A stretch of DNA of 64,000 bases from NCBI GenBank assembly GCA_020852835.1, contig JADZAC010000065.1, positions 44,269-108,268 on the forward strand, written 5' to 3'. This DNA comes from Flavobacteriales bacterium. GTDB lineage: Bacteria > Bacteroidota > Bacteroidia > Flavobacteriales_F > PHOS-HE28. The notes beneath the pieces are model-generated. The model worked only from the letters and a program-made list of their open reading frames with translations, ran no database searches and was not told the origin of the DNA. A program made the position numbers and the translations under genes. Below, piece by piece: positions 17,061 to 25,686 of this stretch; position 1 is the stretch's first letter, and the number at the start of each line of letters is the position of its first letter.

Positions 17061-18001
17061 TTCCGGTACAGCTCATAGATGATCCCGTCCGCCAAGCCCA
17101 CCTTGGGCACAAAGACTTCCTCGATGCCCACCTCTTCCATGATGCGCAGGAAGATGTCCGCCGCCGGGATGATCACGTCGGCGCGGTCGGGGCGCAGGCG
17201 CAGCTTTTTCACCCGGTCTTCCAGGCTGAAGGCCGCGATGCGCTCGCGCTGCTTGTGGATGTCCGCCCGCGAGAGCGGCTGTCCGTAGGGGTTCTTGTTC
17301 TCCTTGAAGAGGCGGTTGATGTTGCCGCCCGTGCCGATGCCGGCCAGTTGGCCGTGCTGTGTACGCAGTTCACGGAGGAATGCGTTGATCTCCGTCCAAA
17401 CGCCCTCATCCACCTTGTGCTTCAGCATGCGCACGGTGCCCAACGGGAACGAGGCGGAGCGTTTGCGCTGCCCTTTTTCGATCCACGTAAGCTCCGTGCT
17501 GCCGCCGCCCACGTCGATGTACAGGTAGCTGCGGTCCTTCAGCAGGTCCTGCGTCCAGAAGGTGCTCATGATCAAGTCTGCCTCGGTGGTGCCGTCGATC
17601 ACTTCGATGTGTACGCCGCTTTCCATTTCCACGCGGTTGATCACTTCCGCGCTGTTGGTGGCTTCGCGCATGGCGCTGGTGCCGCAGCAGCGCAGGTAGG
17701 GCACGCCGTACACTTCGCCCAGCAAGCGGAAGGCCTTCAGCGATTTGATCAACTGGTCACGCTTCGCGTTGCCGATGGCGCCGGTGTCGAACACGTCCTC
17801 GCCCAAGCGGATGGGCACGCGCACCAGCGAGATCTTCTTGATCACCGGGTGGTCCTCGCGTTCCACCACCTCGCCCACCAGCAGGCGCACGGCGTTGGAA
17901 CCGATGTCGATGGCGGCGTATGTGAGCGGGCGGGCGATGGGCGAAGGTAGGCCGGGCAGGGGCGAGGCAGCGTATCTTGGGCAAGGAGTGTCTGTATGCA
18001 A
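17024..18001 (-). CDS. ppx: Ppx/GppA exopolyphosphatase
   Basis: Hydrolyses polyphosphate or pppGpp. The ASKHA-fold motifs are all visible: AAIDIGSNAVRLLVGE (phosphate 1), YIDVGGGSTELTWI (phosphate 2) and GIGTGGNINRL (adenosine-like site). Length is about 300 core residues, as in the Bacteroidota Ppx. Two oddities stand out. There is no ATG ahead of the core; the frame starts at TTG 18001 with 26 unconserved residues. The C-terminus (SFGYVQDKQLP) is encoded by a diverged palindromic repeat. It is divergent from the secreted-protein gene with start codons only 5 nt apart. Confidence 0.9.
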   Translation of the reverse strand: MHTDTPCPRYAASPLPGLPSPIARPLTYAAIDIGSNAVRLLVGEVVEREDHPVIKKISLVRVPIRLGEDVFDTGAIGNAKRDQLIKSLKAFRLLGEVYGVPYLRCCGTSAMREATNSAEVINRVEMESGVHIEVIDGTTEADLIMSTFWTQDLLKDRSYLYIDVGGGSTELTWIEKGQRKRSASFPLGTVRMLKHKVDEGVWTEINAFLRELRTQHGQLAGIGTGGNINRLFKENKNPYGQPLSRADIHKQRERIAAFSLEDRVKKLRLRPDRADVIIPAADIFLRIMEEVGIEEVFVPKVGLADGIIYELYRKSFGYVQDKQLP

Positions 18002-18006
18002 AAGGC

Positions 18007-18882
18007 ATGATCATGAACTTGTTCCGAAGTGTGCTCACCATGATGTTCTTGACCGCGTGGTGTACCGTGTTCGCCCAGGTCTGGTGCCCGTCAGGGGCCA
18101 CATGGACCTACACCTATTCCAACGGATGGACCCATGATGGTTATGCCCGTTTCACCTATACCGGCGATGTTGTGCTGAATGACACCCTGGCGCAACGGAT
18201 CGCCATTCATGAAGAAGGCATCGATTGGCCGAACAACACCACCTTTTCATGGGAAGACAGCGCATTTACCACAGTACATGGGGACTTGGTGAGCATCTGG
18301 AACGGGGCGCGCTTCGATACGCTCTATTTCTTCGGCGCGGTGCCGGGTGATCATTGGCAAAGAACCGTGCTGGACGGCATGGAAAGCATGCAGCTTGAGG
18401 TGGTGCAGGACACCGGTTCCACGTTGATCGACGGTATTCTGCTGCGGTATTTGGTCATGGAAGATGGAGATACCCTGATGGAACGGCTCGGTTCCTTGAC
18501 CGGCTTTATGCTACCGTGGACAGCCCTCATGATGGATGCCTCGGGAGGTTCCTTACGGTGCTATGCCGATGGTGACATTGACTTCCAGGCAAGCTGGTGG
18601 GCGTATGGATGTTCTTCGTGGGCGGGGTTGGAAGAGTTGGATCACACGGTAACCTTCTCGCTGAGCCCCAACCCGGGAAACGGCACGGTGCAGTTCGTGT
18701 GGCCCGCTTCTCGGGAATTCGGTCTGGAAATCAGGGATGCCTTGGGCCGGATCGTACACAGGGAACACATTTTCAAGGAAAGTGACAGTGTGGACCTTTC
18801 CCACGTGAAGGCGGGCGTGTACAACCTGTTGGTGACCGCCCCGGACGGGACGCGGGCATCGGCCAAATGGATCAAGCAATGA
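18007..18882 (+). CDS. Secreted protein with T9SS sorting domain, tandem paralogue 1
   Basis: 291 residues. The signal peptide is LFRSVLTMMFLTAWCTVFAQ. The mature part begins WCPSGATWTYTYSNGW and contains repeated beta-strand patterns (FTYTGDVVLNDTLAQRI, VVQDTGSTLIDGILLRYL). The end is a T9SS domain (LSPNPGNGTVQFVW, IRDALGRIVHREH, VKAGVYNLLVTAPDG). No enzymatic family is recognised. A TATCTTGG box (17973-17980; one change from TAnnTTTG) lies 26 nt before the start. The next gene is a diverged copy and overlaps by ATGA, so the two are co-transcribed. Confidence 0.8.
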   Translation: MIMNLFRSVLTMMFLTAWCTVFAQVWCPSGATWTYTYSNGWTHDGYARFTYTGDVVLNDTLAQRIAIHEEGIDWPNNTTFSWEDSAFTTVHGDLVSIWNGARFDTLYFFGAVPGDHWQRTVLDGMESMQLEVVQDTGSTLIDGILLRYLVMEDGDTLMERLGSLTGFMLPWTALMMDASGGSLRCYADGDIDFQASWWAYGCSSWAGLEELDHTVTFSLSPNPGNGTVQFVWPASREFGLEIRDALGRIVHREHIFKESDSVDLSHVKAGVYNLLVTAPDGTRASAKWIKQ

Positions 18883-19802
18883 ACGGAAGGCATATCACTA
18901 TCCTGATCGGATCAATTGCCATGGCCAGCATGGCGGCGCAGGCGCAGGACTGGTGCCCACAGGGGGCCAGGTGGGTGTACAGTGATGGTGTAGGTGGTGG
19001 GACCACAATAACGTATGCCGGTGATACGGTCGTGGATGGCTATGCCGGACAACGGTTCACGCGGTTTGAAGTCATGCAACTGCCCTGGGACCCGGATTCC
19101 ATCATCAGTTCCTACGGCGCGGAGCTAGTGACGCGCACTGAACCTGACATGGTGCTCTTCTGGTTGCCCGAACATCTGGTATGGGACACGCTGCATTGGT
19201 TTGGCGCGCAGCCTGGAGATCGCTGGTCACCGGGGTGGGAGTATGTCAGCGATCCACCGGACCCCAACTGCTTGGGCAGCTATTTACAGGTGGTGGATAC
19301 CAGCTCAACGGTCGTTGATGGGATCACGCTTCGGACATTGAACCTGGAGAAACATCTTCCTGGGAGCCAGGAGACATGGGCATGCACCGTCATGGAGCGC
19401 GTGGGGAATGCCGAAGGATTCTTCTTGTTGGCACCGCCAACCTGGTGCATTCCCACGGATGGAGATCAATCATTCAGTTGTTATGCAGACGATGAGATCC
19501 GCTACCCGCCATCCACTTTCCCATGTGGTTCAACCACCTCCATGGAAGATCTTGAGCTTGACGCAATGGGCTTTACCATCCGTCCCATGCCCTTCTCAAA
19601 CCATTTCATCCTGCATGGCCCATCAACTGTCAGGCTGGGAGAAGTGCGCCTGCTGGACCTTACCGGCCGTGAGGTGCTGCGGATGCCCTACACGGGAACG
19701 GGCATGGTGGTGGATGCCAGCGCGTTGCCCGCAGGGCCGTACATCCTGCGGTTGGCGGATGAACACGGACGTTTGGTACACCAGCGGGTGATCAAGCAAT
19801 AA
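18879..19802 (+). CDS. Secreted protein with T9SS sorting domain, tandem paralogue 2
   Basis: 307 residues. The signal peptide ends in SMAAQAQ. The mature start DWCPQGARWVYSDG, the strand ITYAGDTVVDGYAGQRF and VVDTSSTVVDGITLRTLNLE align with the preceding gene, so this is a tandem duplication that has diverged strongly. The T9SS domain (IRPMPFSNHFILHGPS, LLDLTGREVLRM, LPAGPYILRL) is complete. ATG 18879 overlaps the previous TGA. The function is unknown; a cell-surface or secreted binding role is possible but not shown. Confidence 0.8.
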   Translation: MNGRHITILIGSIAMASMAAQAQDWCPQGARWVYSDGVGGGTTITYAGDTVVDGYAGQRFTRFEVMQLPWDPDSIISSYGAELVTRTEPDMVLFWLPEHLVWDTLHWFGAQPGDRWSPGWEYVSDPPDPNCLGSYLQVVDTSSTVVDGITLRTLNLEKHLPGSQETWACTVMERVGNAEGFFLLAPPTWCIPTDGDQSFSCYADDEIRYPPSTFPCGSTTSMEDLELDAMGFTIRPMPFSNHFILHGPSTVRLGEVRLLDLTGREVLRMPYTGTGMVVDASALPAGPYILRLADEHGRLVHQRVIKQ

Positions 19803-19896
19803 GCGTGTGGGTCAGGCGGAAAGCTGCCCGTAGCGCTCCTCCAGCACTTTGGTAGTTGTATTCTGCGCGGCTGGTAGACACTTGGTGTACGGTTCT

Positions 19897-21063
19897 TCAG
19901 AACAGGTCAATTTCCCCGGAGGCGATCATACTCCAGGGCACTACATCAATGCTGGGAGAGAGCCTGCGCGGTTCGGTGCCGGAGGTGATGACCCACCCAC
20001 GGTTTAAGCCCAAGTCTGCCATGCACTGCCTTAGGCCGGCCACGGACCGATGGTCCACGGCGGCGCCCAGTTTGATCTCAATGGGCAGCAGTTGGCGTCC
20101 GTTGGCGATCAGCAGGTCCACCTCGGCACCGGCTTGCGTGCGCCAAAAGAACAACCCCGGACTTACCAGGCGGTTGTGCGCCAAGGTTGCCAATTCCTCC
20201 ACCACCAAGCCCTCGAAGGAATGACCGCGTTTCGGCCAAGTGACCAGGTCGGCCGGCTTCCGCAAGCCAGCGAGAAAATGCAGCAATCCTGTGTCGCGGA
20301 TATAGAGCTTGGGGCTCTTGGTGAGGCGCTTTTGTACATTGGCGTGGTAGGGTGGAAGGCGCCGGATCATGTATGCACCCTCCAGTACGTCAAGATCACC
20401 GTTGACCGTGTGGGCGGAAACACCGAGCGAGCGGGCGAGGTCCGAAACGTTCAGCAACTGCCCATGCACATGGGTGAGCATGGTCCATAACCTGCGGAGA
20501 CGGACGGGGGGAAGGTTGAAGCCCAGCATGGGCAGGTCGCGCTCGATCAGCGTGGTTATGTAGGAATTGAACCACTCCCCCCGCATCCGGGCATTGCGCT
20601 GGGCCAGCACCGGTGGGAAGCCGCCCCAAAACCAGCGTTCCTTTGCCTTGGTGCCTTCAAGTTCCCGCAGTAGGAAGGGAGTGAGTTCCATCAGCCCTAC
20701 ACGCCCGGCCAGTGATTCACTCACCTGGCGCATCAGCGTGGGGCCCGCTGATCCGAGCAGCACGAAGCGGCCTTTGCCCTTCCGCTTGTCCGAAGCGTGG
20801 CGCATGGCAGCAAATAATGCAGGCATGCGTTGGGCCTCATCGATGATGAGTTTTTTGGGGTGTGCGTCAAGGAAACCCTCCAGGTCGGTATCCAGCATGG
20901 CCAGGTCGGAGGGGCGCTCCAGGTCAAAGAAGTCCCAGCCCGGAAGCGTCATCCGCGCCATCGTGCTCTTTCCGCATTGCCTCGGCCCGGTGAGCAGTAC
21001 ACCTGGAAAGCCGCGCAGGAGGGCTTTCAGCCGCTTCTCCTGGTCGCGGTGAACCATTTTCAT
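19897..21063 (-). CDS. AAA_14/DUF4143 ATPase
   Basis: 388 residues. P-loop GPRQCGKST lies at about residues 26-34, Walker B is KLIIDEAQRMPALF, and FVLLGSAGPTLMRQVSESLAGRV is the sensor-like stretch. The C-terminal DUF4143 part holds the winged-helix segment LLNVSDLARSLGVSAHTV and a nuclease-like FFWRTQAGAEVDLLI-IEIKLG (D-x-E-x-K arrangement). These proteins are common, patchily distributed and of unknown function; some resemble PD-(D/E)XK nuclease folds. It has its own promoter with an operator-like palindrome. The region 19803-19896 between it and the T9SS gene shows no gene. Confidence 0.85.
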   Translation of the reverse strand: MKMVHRDQEKRLKALLRGFPGVLLTGPRQCGKSTMARMTLPGWDFFDLERPSDLAMLDTDLEGFLDAHPKKLIIDEAQRMPALFAAMRHASDKRKGKGRFVLLGSAGPTLMRQVSESLAGRVGLMELTPFLLRELEGTKAKERWFWGGFPPVLAQRNARMRGEWFNSYITTLIERDLPMLGFNLPPVRLRRLWTMLTHVHGQLLNVSDLARSLGVSAHTVNGDLDVLEGAYMIRRLPPYHANVQKRLTKSPKLYIRDTGLLHFLAGLRKPADLVTWPKRGHSFEGLVVEELATLAHNRLVSPGLFFWRTQAGAEVDLLIANGRQLLPIEIKLGAAVDHRSVAGLRQCMADLGLNRGWVITSGTEPRRLSPSIDVVPWSMIASGEIDLF

Positions 21064-21073
21064 GCCTTGTTAT

Positions 21074-21096
21074 TTTGAACCTTGGGTTCAAATATA
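21074..21096 (-). promoter_or_regulatory. Promoter with 8-bp operator-like palindrome ahead of the DUF4143 gene
   Basis: On the minus strand TATATTTG (21089-21096) is an exact TAnnTTTG box, 25 nt before the ATG. Overlapping it and the expected start of transcription is TTTGAACC-TTG-GGTTCAAA (21074-21092), a perfect 8-bp inverted repeat. The arrangement suggests repressor control. Confidence 0.65.
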
Positions 21097-21132
21097 CAAG
21101 GTATGGGCAACCTATACGTTCGTACTTGGGCT

Positions 21133-23775
21133 TCACCCCAGCACCGCCAGCCGTTCCTCCAGCGCCTTGATCTTCGCCTCGGCATCGGCTTTTTTCTTAC
21201 GCTCGTTCTCCAGCACCTGCGGTGGGGCACCGGCAACGAAGCGCTCGTTGCCGAGCTTCTTCTCCACGCTGGCCAGAAAGCCGCGCAGGTACTTCAGTTC
21301 CTCCTGGGCTTTTTCGCTTTCGGCGGCGCTGTCCATTTCAGGGAGGATCACGGCGTATTCCGTGCTTCCGGAGAAGACGGCCGTAGCACCAGCTGGAATG
21401 GACTTGAACGGACCGGCGAGCGGTCCGGTGTTGGCGAGCTTGTCCAGCAACTGGCTTGTGGCAGCCGTAAGCATGGATGTTGTTGTTGGGCCCACCTGCA
21501 ATTGCTCCTTGGGTGAAAGCCCACGCTCATTGCGCACGCCGCGCACGGCGCTCACCAGGTCGAAGGCGTGTTGCACTTCGGCTTCCAGCTGGGCATTGCC
21601 TGCGTCCCCTTTCGGCCATGCGGCGATGATGATGTCCTCGCCGTCCTTGCGTTCGCGCAGGTGGTGCCACAGTTCCTCGGTGAGGAAAGGCATGTAAGGG
21701 TGCAGCAGTTTCAGCAGGTCGCTGAAGATCGCCAACGTGGCCTCGTAGGTGGCGGCATCGATCGGTTCGGCCACGCCATCCTTGTAGGCGGGTTTTACGG
21801 CTTCCAGGTACCAGCTGCAGAAATCGTCCCAGATCAATTTGTAGGTGGTCATCAGCGCCTCGCTGATGCGGAACTGGTCGTAGAGGCCGTCCAGCTCGGC
21901 GGTGGTGCGTTGAAGGCGGCTGCGCATCCAGGCCACGGCTGCCGTACTTCCAGGGGGAGGTGTATTGCCCTGAGCGGAGCCGAAGGGCGATACCTCCCAG
22001 CCCTTCACCAAGCGGAAGGCGTTCCAGATCTTGTTGCTGAAGTTGCGGCCCTGCTCGCAGAGGCTTTCATCGAAGGGCAGATCGTTGCCGGCGGGGGAGG
22101 AGAGGAGCATGCCCACGCGCACGCCGTCGGCGCCGTACTTGGCGATCAGCTCCAGCGGGTCCGGGCTGTTGCCAAGGCTCTTGCTCATCTTGCGGCCCTG
22201 CTTGTCGCGCACAATGCCCGTGAGGTACACGTTTTTGAACGGCACCTCGCCGCGGTACTCCATGCCGGCCATGATCATGCGGGCCACCCAGAAGAAGAGG
22301 ATCTCCGGCGCGGTCACTAAGTCGTTGGTGGGGTAGTAGTACTTGATGTCGGCGCCGTTCGGGTCCTTGAAGCCGTCGAACACGCTGATGGGCCAAAGCC
22401 AACTACTGAACCAGGTGTCCACCACATCCTCGTCCTGCCGGACGCCGTGGGTGCTTTGGCCTGCAGCCTTGAAATGCGCGATGGCTTCCGCTTCGGTCTT
22501 GCACACGGCCACCTCGCCCGCTTCATTGTACCAGGCAGGGATCTGCTGGCCCCACCACAACTGGCGGCTGATGCACCAGTCGCGCACGTTCTCCATCCAG
22601 TGGCGGTAGGTGTTGGCGAATTTCTGCGGGTGCAGTTTCACCTGCCCGTTGTGTACCACCTCCAGCGCGGGCTTGGCCAGTTCGGCCATCTTCACGAACC
22701 ACTGCAGGCTGAGGCGCGGCTCGATCACGGCATCGGTGCGCTCGCTGTAGCCCACCTTGTTCTTGATGTCCTCGGTCTTCACTAAGTGACCTTTTTCCTC
22801 CAGGTCCTTGGCGATCTGCTTGCGCACCTTGAAGCGGTCCTGCCCCACGTAGAGCTGCGCAGCGGGGCTTAGGGTGCCGTCGGCGTTCAGCGTATCGATC
22901 ACTTGCAAGCCGTGGCGCTGGCCGATCTCCCAGTCGTTGATGTCGTGCGCGGGCGTCACCTTCAGCGCGCCGGTGCCGAATTCGCGGTCCACGTAGGCAT
23001 CGAAGATCAGCGGCACGCTGCGGTTGATCAGCGGCACAAGCACACGCCTGCCTCTGAGGTGGGCGTAGCGCTCATCATCCGGGTGGACGGCCACGGCGGT
23101 ATCGCCCAGGATGGTCTCCGGGCGCGTGGTGGCAATGGTAATCCACGCATCGGTGGTGCCTTCCACTTGGTAGCGCACGTGGTACAACTTGGAGTTGACC
23201 TCCTTGTGGATCACCTCTTCGTCGCTCACCGCAGTGAGGGCCACAGGGTCCCAGTTCACCATGCGCTGGCCGCGGTACACCAGGCCCTTTTTGTGCAGGT
23301 CGATGAACACGTCCATCACGGCCTCGCTCAGGTCCGGCTCCATGGTGAAGCGCGTGCGCTCCCAATCGCAGCTGGCACCGAGCTTCTTCAGTTGCTCCAG
23401 GATCACGCCGCCGTACTTCTCCTTCCACGCAAAGGCATGTTCGAGGAATTTCTCCCGGCCGATGGCGCTCTTCTTGATGCCCTGCTCGGCCAGCAGCCGC
23501 ACCACCTTGGCTTCCGTGGCAATGCTGGCGTGGTCGGTGCCGGGCACCCAGCAGGCGTTCTTGCCCTGCATGCGCGCACGGCGCACCAGCACGTCCTGGA
23601 TGGTGTTGTTCAGCATGTGCCCCATGTGCAGCACGCCGGTGACGTTGGGCGGGGGGATCACCACAGTGTACGGTTCGCGCCCATCCGGCTCACTGTGGAA
23701 ATAGCCTTTTTCCAGCCAATGCGGGTACCACTTGTCCTCAACGGCCTGTGCCTGGTAGTGCTTGGGAAGTTCCAT
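21133..23775 (-). CDS. valS: Valyl-tRNA synthetase
   Basis: Charges tRNA-Val. 880 residues with PPPNVTGVLHMGHML (HIGH motif) near residue 47, the editing domain in the middle (TTRPETILGDTAVAVHPDD), KMSKSLGN at about 535, an anticodon-binding domain, and a C-terminal coiled coil (ERKKKADAEAKIKALEERLAVLG). ATG 23775 is chosen because a TACCTTTG promoter box occupies 23791-23798 and excludes the longer ATG at 23793. A copy of the 22-nt palindromic repeat is inserted in frame at 21967-21988 and translated as PFGSAQGN. Confidence 0.97.
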   Translation of the reverse strand: MELPKHYQAQAVEDKWYPHWLEKGYFHSEPDGREPYTVVIPPPNVTGVLHMGHMLNNTIQDVLVRRARMQGKNACWVPGTDHASIATEAKVVRLLAEQGIKKSAIGREKFLEHAFAWKEKYGGVILEQLKKLGASCDWERTRFTMEPDLSEAVMDVFIDLHKKGLVYRGQRMVNWDPVALTAVSDEEVIHKEVNSKLYHVRYQVEGTTDAWITIATTRPETILGDTAVAVHPDDERYAHLRGRRVLVPLINRSVPLIFDAYVDREFGTGALKVTPAHDINDWEIGQRHGLQVIDTLNADGTLSPAAQLYVGQDRFKVRKQIAKDLEEKGHLVKTEDIKNKVGYSERTDAVIEPRLSLQWFVKMAELAKPALEVVHNGQVKLHPQKFANTYRHWMENVRDWCISRQLWWGQQIPAWYNEAGEVAVCKTEAEAIAHFKAAGQSTHGVRQDEDVVDTWFSSWLWPISVFDGFKDPNGADIKYYYPTNDLVTAPEILFFWVARMIMAGMEYRGEVPFKNVYLTGIVRDKQGRKMSKSLGNSPDPLELIAKYGADGVRVGMLLSSPAGNDLPFDESLCEQGRNFSNKIWNAFRLVKGWEVSPFGSAQGNTPPPGSTAAVAWMRSRLQRTTAELDGLYDQFRISEALMTTYKLIWDDFCSWYLEAVKPAYKDGVAEPIDAATYEATLAIFSDLLKLLHPYMPFLTEELWHHLRERKDGEDIIIAAWPKGDAGNAQLEAEVQHAFDLVSAVRGVRNERGLSPKEQLQVGPTTTSMLTAATSQLLDKLANTGPLAGPFKSIPAGATAVFSGSTEYAVILPEMDSAAESEKAQEELKYLRGFLASVEKKLGNERFVAGAPPQVLENERKKKADAEAKIKALEERLAVLG
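21967..21988 (-). repeat. 22-nt palindromic repeat inserted in frame within valS
   Basis: Identical to the majority copy of the 16.3-17.0 kb cluster. On the valS strand it reads through as S-P-F-G-S-A-Q-G-N between KGWEV and TPPPGSTAAVAW (about residues 596-604). It lies in a loop after the catalytic domain and before the anticodon-binding helices. Confidence 0.9.
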
Positions 23776-23790
23776 TTTTCTGAAGGACGG

Positions 23791-23798
23791 CAAAGGTA
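23791..23798 (-). promoter_or_regulatory. Bacteroidota -7 element of valS (TACCTTTG)
   Basis: Exact TAnnTTTG on the minus strand, 15 nt before ATG 23775. It decides the valS start. No clear -33 TTG was found at the usual spacing. Confidence 0.65.
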
Positions 23799-23876
23799 CC
23801 GGAGGTTCGGTGAAGTCGGGCGGCCCGGATCCCAGGGCCGGTTAACGGGTTCCACCTGCGAAACCGGGGACCAGGC

Positions 23877-24893
23877 TCATGCAAGCATCACCCGCGCCAC
23901 CAACTCCCGCAACAATTCCCCATCATCCGCGCTGGCATTGTCCACGCCCTTGCTACGCAAGTCCGCTTCACGCAGCAACTGATGTACTTCTTTCAATTTG
24001 GAGGGAGGAAACAGGCGTGCGGCCTGGGTGTAGTCCTTGATGAAAAACGGGGGGATCTTCAGGACTGCCGCCAATTCGCCTGGTGATTTGCCCGGATTGG
24101 CATGCACCACGCTGAGCTTGGCGAAATAGGCGCTCAGCAGGCCGACAGTGAGCACCAGTGGGGAATTTTTGTCCGAGGCAAGGAAATGGGCGATGCGCTG
24201 TGCCCTGGGATGATCGCCGGTGCCCATGGCCTTTTGCAGCTCGAAGATGTTGTACTCCTTGCTGATGCCCACGTTGCGCTGGATGAGGTCGGAGGTGATG
24301 GTGCCGCCCTGGTCGGTGACGATACACAGTTTTTCCACCTCGTTGGTGAGCTTGCCCAGGTCGCTGCCCAAGTGGTCGGCGAGCAGTTTGGATTCTACCG
24401 GCCCAATGCGCCGCTTGTGGGAGCTCACGTAGAGCTGGATCCACTCCGGCAGGTGTTCATCCTTGAGCTTTTCGCTGGTGAAGACCACTTGCTTTTTGGC
24501 GAGGTCCTTCAACCAGGTCTTTCGGCCATCAGCTTTCTTGTGTTTGTGGCAGATCACGAGCACAGTGGTGGGCGTAGGCTTGTTGAAGTAGGCCTCCAGC
24601 TTGTCGAAGGCGTCGATCCGCCAGGTCTGGGCCTCGCGCAATACCACCACTTGGCGCTCTGCCATCATGGGGTAGCGGAGGCAGGCATCCACCAAGGCTT
24701 CGGGGGTGGTGTCCTTGCCATAGACCACGGTGAGGTTGAAGTCCCGCTCGTGGTCCTGCAGGGCGAAGCGATCGATCTCTTCTGCAATTCGATCAATGAA
24801 AAAGGACTCCTCCCCGTGCAGGAAGTATACCTGTTTGAAGGTGCCTGCAGCCAGGTCGCGCCGCAGCTTGCGGAAATCGTCGGTGGTGCTCAT
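23877..24893 (-). CDS. holA: DNA polymerase III subunit delta
   Basis: Clamp-loader subunit that opens the beta clamp. 338 residues matching the Bacteroidota HolA: VYFLHGEESFFIDRIAEEI at the N-terminus (the degenerate P-loop region), PMMAERQVVVLREAQ, and TVLVICHKHKKADGRKTW. The collar-domain helices end DLRSKGVDNASADDGELLREL. The start overlaps the stop of amn by ATGA (24890-24893), so the two are translationally coupled. valS lies downstream but has its own promoter. Confidence 0.93.
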   Translation of the reverse strand: MSTTDDFRKLRRDLAAGTFKQVYFLHGEESFFIDRIAEEIDRFALQDHERDFNLTVVYGKDTTPEALVDACLRYPMMAERQVVVLREAQTWRIDAFDKLEAYFNKPTPTTVLVICHKHKKADGRKTWLKDLAKKQVVFTSEKLKDEHLPEWIQLYVSSHKRRIGPVESKLLADHLGSDLGKLTNEVEKLCIVTDQGGTITSDLIQRNVGISKEYNIFELQKAMGTGDHPRAQRIAHFLASDKNSPLVLTVGLLSAYFAKLSVVHANPGKSPGELAAVLKIPPFFIKDYTQAARLFPPSKLKEVHQLLREADLRSKGVDNASADDGELLRELVARVMLA

Positions 24894-25663
24894 TCAAAGC
24901 GCAGGTGCTTCACCGAGCGGCCTTCGTTGATGATGTCACGCAGCGAGGCGATGCCCACCTTCACGTGGTTTTCGGCAAAGCTGCCGGTGACCTTCTTGTC
25001 GCTTTCACTGGTCTTCACCCCTTCGGGGATCATGGGCTGGTCGCTTACCAGCAGCAGTGCGCCGGTGGGGATCTCGTTGTGGAAGCCGGTGATGAAGATG
25101 GTGGCCGTTTCCATGTCCACGGCCATGCAGCGGTCGCGGCGCAGGCGCTGCTTGAACTCCTCATCGTGCTCCCACACGCGGCGGTTGGTGGTGTACACCG
25201 TGCCGCTCCAGTAGTCCAGTTCCATGTCGCGGATCACGCCGCTGACGGCACGGTGGATCATGAAGCTGGGCAGGGCGGGCACTTCGGGCGGGAAATAATC
25301 GTCGCTGGTGCCCTCGCCACGGATGGCCGCAATGGGCAAGATCAGATCCCCCAATTGGTTCTTGCGTTTCAGCCCGCCGCACTTGCCCAGGAACAGCACC
25401 GCTTTGGGCATCACGGCGCTGAGCAGGTCCATGATGGTGGCGGCCGTGGGGCTGCCCATGCCGAAGTTGATCATCACCATGTCCTCGGCGATGGCCACCT
25501 GCATGGGCTTGCCCTGGCCGTGCAGGGTGGCACCGGTCTGGGCTGCGAAGATGTCCAGGTAGTTGTCGAAATTGGTGAGCAGCACGTAACGCTTGAACTC
25601 CGCCAAGGCCACGCCGGTGTATCGGGGCAGCCAATTCTTCACGATGTCGTCCTTGGTATGCAC
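24890..25663 (-). CDS. amn: AMP nucleosidase
   Basis: Splits AMP into adenine and ribose-5-phosphate. 257 residues, the short Bacteroidota form without the N-terminal regulatory domain of E. coli Amn. The phosphorylase-superfamily motifs INFGMGSPTAATIMDLLSAV, AVLFLGKCGGLKRKNQLGD, RGEGTSDDYFPPEVPALPSF and MAVDMETATIFITGFHNEI are clear. The first codon of the family-like N-terminus MHTKDDIVKNWLPRYTG is GTG at 25663. It is coupled to holA and divergent from the HsdR_N-like gene (24 nt apart). Confidence 0.92.
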   Translation of the reverse strand: MHTKDDIVKNWLPRYTGVALAEFKRYVLLTNFDNYLDIFAAQTGATLHGQGKPMQVAIAEDMVMINFGMGSPTAATIMDLLSAVMPKAVLFLGKCGGLKRKNQLGDLILPIAAIRGEGTSDDYFPPEVPALPSFMIHRAVSGVIRDMELDYWSGTVYTTNRRVWEHDEEFKQRLRRDRCMAVDMETATIFITGFHNEIPTGALLLVSDQPMIPEGVKTSESDKKVTGSFAENHVKVGIASLRDIINEGRSVKHLRFE

Positions 25664-25686
25664 TTTTGTTCGGTCTTAAGGGGTGA

